From contig NC_080045.1 in assembly GCF_012489685.1 (NCBI RefSeq), forward strand, positions 64,750,722 to 64,814,721: a stretch of DNA of 64,000 bases. Reading direction: 5' to 3'. The notes beneath the pieces are model-generated. The model ran no database searches, had not been told where the DNA came from, and saw only the letters and a list, made by a program, of their open reading frames with translations. This document shows, in pieces, positions 57,418 to 64,000 of the stretch; the stretch's first letter is position 1, and the number at the start of each line of letters is the position of its first letter. Both the position numbers and the translations under genes were made by a program. The DNA is from Lotus japonicus (Eukaryota; Streptophyta; Magnoliopsida; Fabales; Fabaceae).

Positions 57418-58452
57418 ATGAAGACTGAAGCCCAACATCTCCCTCAAGATTTGATAACTGAAATTTTATTGAGGTTGCCAGTGAAGTCTCTTATACGCTT
57501 CAAGGCTGTGTGCAAGTTTTGGCGGTCTCTCATATCGGATCCCCTTTTTGCAAACTCACATTTTGAACTTGCTACTCCTAGACTCGTGTTCACTACTGAT
57601 TCTGATTATGACATTCAAACCATCGACTTAGATGGACGGCTTCACTCTAATCCTTTTTTTGAACCAATAAATCTTGACTTTTTGCACAGCTTTTTTACTT
57701 TTATTGAAGGTTCGTGTAGAGGCTTTCTTCTACTGCGCTATTATGAAAGCCTCCACTTGTGGAATCCAGCCACACGTGTCCACAGACCGATACCTTCAAT
57801 TTCTGCAATCGAAGACCCGGGTTGTCAATTTGGTTTTGGGTATGATTCATCCAAAGATGACTACTTGGTGGTTATAGTGTCTAATCATGTAACACCTGTG
57901 CAGTTTTTCTCATTAAGAGCTAATGTGTGGAAATATATTCAGAGTACCGATTTACCTCCCTTGAACCTTTGTTATAATCATAGACCCGGGTTGCTCTTGA
58001 ACGAGGCCATTCACTGGTTGGCTTGTGGCCATGATAAAACAAAGAATGTTATTGTTGCTTTTGATTTATTGGAAAGAAGACTTCTAGAGATACCCCTACC
58101 AGATGATCTTGCCTGTAATCTTAAATCTTGTGCATTGTTGGCGCATGGAGGACTTTTGAGTGTTTATGTTAAGAGAAGTGACACACTTGAAATATTTGTT
58201 ATGGAAAAATACAAAATACAGTCTTCTTGGACCAAGACCATTGTTGTATCTTTGAGTGGTACTGACATTTTCTCAATATGCTCTACAAAAAGTGGTGATA
58301 TTGTTATGCATAGTATGACAGGACTTGAGAAGTATACTGATAAAGGAGAACAACTACTGGAGCATTGCGTGGGTGGTGGTCTTCTAATTTCCCAAGTGTA
58401 CATGTACACAGAGTCTATCCTTTCACTCCCTGATGCCAAAGGGCAAAGCTGA
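57418..58452 (+). CDS. F-box protein with FBA domain (copy 3)
   Basis: Encodes 344 residues, intact. The F-box (about residues 6-50) is followed by 'GSCRGFLLL', 'LHLWNPATRVHRPIP', 'FGFGYDSSKDDYLVV' and 'VMEKYKIQSSWTKT'. The non-coding exon (about 56890-56991) ends at GAG|gtaagc and the intron runs to 57416. The Met at 57343 lies in that intron. The intron contains an extra copy of the start region. The first 166 bases of CDS and the preceding 120 bases are identical to copy 4, while the rest is clearly different (see findings). Confidence 0.88.
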   Translation: MKTEAQHLPQDLITEILLRLPVKSLIRFKAVCKFWRSLISDPLFANSHFELATPRLVFTTDSDYDIQTIDLDGRLHSNPFFEPINLDFLHSFFTFIEGSCRGFLLLRYYESLHLWNPATRVHRPIPSISAIEDPGCQFGFGYDSSKDDYLVVIVSNHVTPVQFFSLRANVWKYIQSTDLPPLNLCYNHRPGLLLNEAIHWLACGHDKTKNVIVAFDLLERRLLEIPLPDDLACNLKSCALLAHGGLLSVYVKRSDTLEIFVMEKYKIQSSWTKTIVVSLSGTDIFSICSTKSGDIVMHSMTGLEKYTDKGEQLLEHCVGGGLLISQVYMYTESILSLPDAKGQS

Positions 58453-59329
58453 AAAAATGCCTGACATTAACAAATGAGAATGAAATTTGTATTGTGAAAT
58501 CTTGTGACATTATGATGCATTGAACTAGGGGAAGTGATTTAGGTAGAATAATGAAACTACCTCGAATTTTTTTATTTTGTTACAAGAGGAAGACTTCTTG
58601 CATATTGCCTTGAAATTTGAGGACACTGGTTAGGAATTGCTTATGGGTACATGAATTTGGCTTCTTTGTTCTACGTCATTGTTATAAAAAAAATCCATTT
58701 TACGTACTTCATTTATTTTCTTGAGTTAATAATCATTTTGGTGCCTTTAAATGCAGTGAGGTTGGATTTGCATCCCTAGTCCGAATTTTTTTCCCACATT
58801 TTGCATATTGATTATCACACTCAACCCCAAACTGAAACAAACTAATCAATGCTCTCAAATCATTATTGATTTTTGAATATACCTTGCTGCTTGTTGTAAC
58901 ATGTAAGCTACCTGCCAATAAGCATGTTTGTATTCAACTTGGAAGTCTGGAACAGAGTGTTCATAAGCTTAATTGCCGTTACTATTGTTTCTTTAATAAA
59001 ACAGTTAGTTTAGTAATTCAGGAAATGACTATTAGTTTTGAATTGTGATGCAGACCTTGACTCTCAAATGTAATGATTTGCTTCCCACCATCTTTACCTC
59101 AATATGCATGATTATTGATTTTGAATTGTTACAATTTCTGATTGCATTCCTGGCAACACATCTAGATCATAATTTATCTTAAACATGACAAACATTCGGG
59201 TAATTACAACAAACCTTGGGTTAATTATATCTTTAACTTGTGTTAATTATGTGATCACACTTCTAAGCCTATAAATTGCTACTTTGTCTATCTCACTTTG
59301 TGTTTCAATATTTCTCTATTTTCTCAAGC
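58453..59329. other. Upstream region of the F-box pseudogene
   Basis: Carries recognisable pieces of the conserved F-box 5' intron (for example 'ttggaagt(t/c)tggaacagagtgt' near 58939 and 'taatgatttgcttcccacca' near 59071). The GC-rich leader exon seen before the other copies is missing here. Confidence 0.5.
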
Positions 59330-60040
59330 ATGAAGATTGAAACCCAACCTTTGCCTCAAGATTTGATAACTGAATTTCTGTTGAAGTCTCTTGTTTGTTT
59401 AAAGATTGTGTGTAAGTTTTGGCGGTCTCTCATATCCGATATCCACTTTGCAAGATCACAGTTTGAACTTGCTGCTCCTAAACTCGTGGTCAATACCTTT
59501 TTTCGCATTCTAACCATGGATTTTGATGATGGATCGCTTCACTTAAATCCTCTTTTTGAACCAATAAGTGTTGACTTTTTGCCCACCGGCTCTCATATTT
59601 GAATTGTAGGTTCGTGTAGAGGCTTTCTCATATTGATGATATTGGACGGTAATGCAAGCCTCTACTTGTGGAATCCATCCACAAATGCCCACAAACCAAT
59701 ACCTTCATCTTATTTTCACACCAACCTTCATGGTTATCTATATGGTTTTGGGTATGATTCATTAGAAGATGACCACTTGGTGGTTCAAGTACCCACTATA
59801 CCAAGATCCTTCTCTTCTCACCTTGCTATTTAGCACGTGTGCAGTTTTTCTCAGTGAGAGCCAATATGTCGAAATATATTGAGGATATTGATTGACCTCG
59901 CTTGAACCTCTCTACTAGGGATCGAAGTCTTGGGTTGGCATCTAGTACACCGCGAGCATGATCTCCTCTATCTAGGATCCCAAGTGCCCATGTGTAGAGT
60001 CTATCTTATCACTCCATGGTGCCAGGGAGTGAAATTTTTA
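59330..60040 (+). pseudogene. Broken F-box/FBA gene (copy 4, pseudogene)
   Basis: Starts like the intact copies ('LPQDLITEFL...KSLVCLKIVCKFWRSLISD') but has lost several residues inside the F-box. An in-frame stop at about 59600 comes just before the GSCRGF motif. A second readable stretch (59633-59833) holds 'LYLWNPSTNAHKPIP' and 'YGFGYDSLEDDHLVV' and ends in another stop. After that most of the C-terminal half is deleted. A remnant of the terminal 'MYTESI' region is seen in a shifted frame near 59980-60030. It is not expected to be functional. Confidence 0.85.
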
Positions 60041-60367
60041 TTGAATTGAATTTGCTCTAGGTCATCAACTTTTGATTCATTTGGCCAATATATTATCCCT
60101 TCATCCTAAAGTTTGTGGTTTAAATTTGCTTATATAAAATAAAATAAGAGCTGGAGCATTTATATTAGATGATAATTTACTATCTTGTTTATTATTATAA
60201 AAATATCAATTAGAGGATAATTTGTTTGAACTTATTATTTTGGTTACAAAACTTTGAAATTAAAAATTTATCATCTCTTCGTTTTCCTTCGAAATTCATG
60301 CATCTTTTTATTTTTATTTTTATAGGATGCATCTTAATAATTTTAAAAATGATTTTTCATGTTGTAC
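60041..60367. other. AT-rich spacer
   Basis: No feature recognised. Confidence 0.4.
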
Positions 60368-60490
60368 TTTTTTTTTACATCGGAAAGATAAATTGCACCC
60401 GCCAGAAATCGATCCTTGGACCTCCCTTAACCCATATGTCTCACAACTCCTACCGCATGAGCTATCCTGCAGGGACTCAGGTTGCGCTTT
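60368..60490 (-). mobile_element. tRNA-derived SINE, copy 2
   Basis: On the minus strand: A-box-like TAGCTCATGCGG (60464-60453), B-box-like GGATCGATTTC (60415-60405), then 'gggtgcaatttatctttcc' and an A run (60376-60368). It aligns with copy 1 over the whole length. Small open frames here on both strands are accidental. Confidence 0.62.
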
Positions 60491-61264
60491 CATGCTTATA
60501 TCGAAGAATTTCACCATGTGGTGGATTCTAAAACTAAAAAGCTAACCATTATCCAACCAATAAGTGACTAAATAAATAATCGTCAATAATTAGTGTATGA
60601 GGAGTAATATAAAAATTAACAAATTTATAATTTGATTCTTCCTGTGATTGTATTTTTTAGAAAGTTCTAAGCAATTGATTTTATTAAGTGTATGAGTGAA
60701 TTTGAGTAGAATCATCAACCTAGTATTTAATTTTTTTTATGCAATTGATATTTAAAAATATAAAATGTATTTAATATATTTATATTTCCCTCTTGTAACA
60801 AAAAAATATGTTATTAATATGTTTTTATTTAATAAGAAGGCGAACTTGTTAACAATTTCTATAGTGCTCTGAACCTGAAGGAATTTTATACTTTTTGCCT
60901 TCATTCATCGTGTTTTCTTTCATAATAAATTGTTATAATTTACAATCTAGTCCTTTTTATTCTAAAAAATAAACTGAAGGGTGTCATACCGTCTCATACC
61001 TTCCCATTTTAAATGGATACCAGGGCAATGCCTGGACTTGTACAAGGACAAGAGTTATTCTTAATATTAATATTATCCATTCTCCTCTTTTGGTTGTTTC
61101 TCCGCAAATCCACAGAAAGGCTTACCACATTAGTCCTAGGGCTTCCACCTCCATGGGTTGTTGGCTTGTTGCCTCGACTACAACCTCCATCCGAAGAGCC
61201 TCTTTGGAATTGTCGTAGGCTAAGAGCTTCAAGTTTAGTGGTTACTAAACAAACATTGACACAT
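60491..61264. other. AT-rich spacer
   Basis: No gene recognised. The plus-strand frame at 61013-61291 partly overlaps the LINE relic antisense and is not called. Confidence 0.35.
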
Positions 61265-61495
61265 CAAATGTCCATAACATTCAACAGATGAAGAAGAGAA
61301 TGTGATGCCTTCATACTCCATTTGCACCAATGGTGTCTCCACCAAACACAACCAACAATAGCACATGTCACAGTAAGGTTAATTTGAACGAAGACCCTAG
61401 CAAACCTACCCTGGTAATGTTCATAGTGTTTAAATTAATCCCCACAAGACGGCCAACGATTGAAGCCGTAGTCATAAGAATCTTTTTATTATAGA
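61265..61495 (-). pseudogene. LINE ORF1 relic (DUF4283/zinc-knuckle region)
   Basis: Minus-strand translation gives 'ASIVGRLVGINLNTMNI' in one frame and 'GRFARVFVQINL' then 'VWWRHHWCKW' in the next. This resembles the plant LINE ORF1 segment of the type 'IG.P...D..T....RG.FARVCVEIDL...VW....W..VEYEGL'. A frameshift near 61412 and later stops show decay. No poly-A tail or duplication was found. Confidence 0.55.
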
Positions 61496-61860
61496 GCGCT
61501 AAACCTAGGGAAATGAATCCACACAAAATATTTGTTAACATTTTCTTCTTATGTAATGTACTTGAGAGTCCTAACCGATAGATAGTGATCGAAAATAAGT
61601 CAGTGTCCTCCCTCCATCTAACATGTATTTGAAAGATTAATCAAATTATAAAATATTTGAATTAGGAAAAGAAGATATTTCCTGATATGCATTTAAAATA
61701 GTTTTTTGATAATAATTTTAATTTTGATAGATTATAATTTGAATAAAGGGAAGGAGAAAACTTACGTGTTATGTTATGACTCCCCCTGCAGTGGTTGCTG
61801 CGCTGTGTTTTAGAAAAAAGGAATAGGTTTCCACGGCGGGTTGTGACTCCCCTGCTGGTC
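61496..61860. other. AT-rich spacer
   Basis: No gene recognised. The conserved leader exon of the next F-box gene starts near its end. Confidence 0.4.
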
Positions 61861-62454
61861 GTGCTGCTTCCTCCGCCGTTTTCCTTTGCCCACCGCTCCT
61901 CCAGTTATCGCCGCCGGCAACCGTGCGCACGACTCTGTTCGACTGACTCCCGTTGAGGTAAGGTGGTCTCACTCCATCGAATCTCCATTAATAGCCATAT
62001 ACACTTTTAATACAGAAATCACTGAACACTGATTAATATACACTGCTTCAGAATTTGAAGCAAACTTATCATTCAATATTTTGACATTGATTTTTCAATA
62101 TACTTGGCTACTTGTGCTCACCATGAATAACAATATGCATGTCTGTATTGAATTTGGAAGTTTGGAACAGAGTGTATAGTAACCTTGGCTGCCTTTAATA
62201 TTGTTTTTCTTTTTACCCCACCCCATATGTTATTTAATTAAAATAGTGAGTTTAGTGATTTAGCATTGTGATGCAGAGCATGACTCTCAAGTCAAATGTA
62301 ATGATTTGCTCCCACCATCTTTTCCTCAATATGCATGAGCATGACCATTGGTTTTGAGTTGTGATGCAGAGCATGACTTTTGGTTTTGAAGATTGAAGCC
62401 CAACATCTCCCTTTCTCTTTCAATTTTCCCTATATTTTGTCTTTTTTCTCAAGC

Positions 62455-63543
62455 ATGAAGACTGAAGCCCAACATCTCCCTCAAGATTTGATAACTGAAA
62501 TTTTATTGAGGTTGCCAGTGAAGTCTCTTATACGCTTCAAGGCTGTGTGCAAGTTTTGGCGGTCTCTCATATCGGATCCCCTTTTTGCAAACTCACATTT
62601 TGAACTTGCTACTCCTAGACTTGTGTTCAGTACCAGGCTTGGTATTCAAACCATGGACTTAGATGGATGTCTTCACTCTAATCCTATTTCTGAACCAATA
62701 AATGTTGACTGTTTGCCTACCAGCTCTCCTATTCGAATTCTAGATTCGTGTAGAGGCTTTCTGCTATTCGAGATTCTGCTATCGAAGTTTTTGGACCGCA
62801 ATGCAAGCCTCTACTTGTGGAATCCATCCACACATGTCCACAAACTAATACCTCCATCGCCTTCTCACATCGGCTATCATGATTTTCTAGATGGTTTTGG
62901 GTATGATTCATCAAAGGATGACTACTTGGTGGTTCAAGTGTCTTGTCATCAAAGATGCCCACCTAGTTATTTAGCAATTGTGCAAATTTTTTCATTGAGA
63001 GCTAATATGTGGAAAAATATTAAGTTTACGGATTTGCCTCACTTGAACCTCTCTTGTCAATCGGGAATTGGGGTGCTCTTCAACGGGGCTTTTCACTGGA
63101 TTGTTTATGATTCTGATAAATCCAGGTATGTTATTATTGCCTTTGATTTAATGGAAGAGAGACTTTTTGAGATACCCGTCCCAAATGATCCTTCCCAATA
63201 TCTCAAGTTTTGTGAATTGTGGGTGGATGGAAGATTTTTGAGTCTATCAGCTTTGAGAAGTACTGATACACTTGAAATATGGGTTATGAAAAATTACAAA
63301 GTGCAGTCATCTTGGAGCAAGTCTCTTGTTCTATCTTTGAGTTGCTTTTCCTACGTTTACCCAATATGCTCTACAAAACGTGGTGACGTTGTTATGGATT
63401 ATCGAGGTGATGATAAAGCAAAACGGGTGAAGTATAGTGATAAAGGAGAACAGCTTGAACATCGTGAGTATGGTGGTTATCTTTTCTCCCAAGCGCACAT
63501 GTATAAAGAGTCTATCCTTTCATTTCCTGGTGTAAGTGAGTGA
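62455..63543 (+). CDS. F-box protein with FBA domain (copy 5)
   Basis: Encodes 362 residues, intact. The F-box is at about residues 6-50, identical in DNA to that of the 57418 gene. The FBA-type domain follows with 'DSCRGFLLFEI', 'LYLWNPSTHVHKLIP', 'DGFGYDSSKDDYLVV' and 'EIWVMKNYKVQSSWSKS'. The conserved Gly of GSCRGF is Asp here and a 10-residue insertion follows. The leader exon ends at 61957 (GAG|gtaagg) and the intron runs to 62453, just before cATG, so the Met at 62380 is intronic. From residue about 57 onward it resembles the 53885 and 36185 genes more than the 57418 gene. Confidence 0.88.
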   Translation: MKTEAQHLPQDLITEILLRLPVKSLIRFKAVCKFWRSLISDPLFANSHFELATPRLVFSTRLGIQTMDLDGCLHSNPISEPINVDCLPTSSPIRILDSCRGFLLFEILLSKFLDRNASLYLWNPSTHVHKLIPPSPSHIGYHDFLDGFGYDSSKDDYLVVQVSCHQRCPPSYLAIVQIFSLRANMWKNIKFTDLPHLNLSCQSGIGVLFNGAFHWIVYDSDKSRYVIIAFDLMEERLFEIPVPNDPSQYLKFCELWVDGRFLSLSALRSTDTLEIWVMKNYKVQSSWSKSLVLSLSCFSYVYPICSTKRGDVVMDYRGDDKAKRVKYSDKGEQLEHREYGGYLFSQAHMYKESILSFPGVSE

Positions 63544-64000
63544 AATTAACAATTATGCTTAATGAAACTGCGGCAAATAGAATAAGACTCCGTATGAAAT
63601 TATGCCTGAGGGCACTTGCTTATAGAAGTTACTACATGGGTTTAGTATCTTTTCCTTGCTTCATTATTTTCTTAACTTTTTATACACACCATCATTGATT
63701 TTCCCCCCTTTTTATGATGAGTAATTCCCCATAATTAATGTCAATACTGTGTTAATGTTAGTTATTTGATTCATTCCATTATTTTAGCTTGAAGCTGAAG
63801 ATTGAATTCGAACCAGATATAGACCCACTTGTTGTGTGGTTCATTTTTAAGGACTATAATTTTAGTGTGCATTTTTTATTTTTATTGAACTCAATGTTAA
63901 TTCATGTTAAATTCAATATATCAAAATTTTGCTTCTTTAATTCATGTCATGCTCAAGTTATTAAATTTTAACTTCTCTATTAATGCATTAAGATACATAA
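63544..64000. other. Region downstream of the last F-box gene
   Basis: 3' UTR then AT-rich sequence. Bases from about 63890 to the end match the dispersed repeat seen near 39600 and 40390. Confidence 0.4.

Noticed and set aside
61013..61291. 92-codon frame with a hydrophobic segment
   Set aside because: Partly antisense to a LINE relic; no signal for a real secreted protein gene.
1..64000. CRISPR arrays, operons, Shine-Dalgarno sites, rRNA or canonical tRNA genes
   Set aside because: None seen; the window is plant nuclear DNA. The only tRNA-like signals are the SINE A/B boxes and the retroelement PBS.

Overview
This is a 64-kb stretch of nuclear DNA from a flowering plant, not a prokaryote. 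Genes are split by GT-AG introns, the DNA between genes is AT-rich, and recognisable families are plant-specific (GT14 glucuronosyltransferase, half-size ABCG transporter, PILS carrier, FBA-type F-box proteins, a miR319-like hairpin). The repeat content (9-bp-TSD MITEs, a tRNA-derived SINE, a Ty3/gypsy element) and F-box cluster look like a legume, possibly Lotus-like. The species call is inference.

Layout. 1-7.7 kb: on the minus strand, a type II GT14 glycosyltransferase gene (1017-4136) and an EAF (ELL-associated factor) gene (5358-7688). 7.9-13.5 kb: a 5.6-kb Ty3/gypsy-type LTR element on the minus strand, flanked by a 5-bp target duplication. Its upstream end is an inverted copy of the LTR terminus. 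It may lie in the 5' UTR intron of EAF (candidate first exon near 14.7-15.1 kb). 15.6-15.8 kb: a gag relic. 17.2-24.1 kb: an eleven-exon ABCG half-transporter (ABCG7 type). 24.9-26.1 kb: a Pack-MULE with a captured, broken bHLH gene piece. 26.5 and 33.8 kb: two paralogous one-exon genes for small, probably plastid-targeted, one-helix proteins of unknown function. Between them lie a 5'-truncated LINE, a SINE and two adjacent MITEs. 36-37 kb: first F-box gene. 38.5-38.7 kb: a miR319-like hairpin on the minus strand. 39-42 kb: several MITEs. 43-50 kb: gene-poor, transcript-like sequence upstream of a PILS auxin-carrier gene (50.5-52.2 kb). 53.9-63.5 kb: three more intact F-box genes and one broken copy, with signs of gene conversion.

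The GT14, EAF and PILS genes match, from memory, the consecutive Arabidopsis loci At1g71070, At1g71080 and At1g71090. The backbone therefore looks like an old conserved block that was later expanded by transposons and by insertion of the ABCG7, small-protein and F-box genes. I do not see a cooperative gene system of the operon kind. The strongest unusual items are the palindrome-ended retroelement, the bHLH-carrying Pack-MULE, the variant miR319-like hairpin and the F-box conversion tract. Exon joins were worked out by hand from splice signals and reading phase; no transcript data were available.
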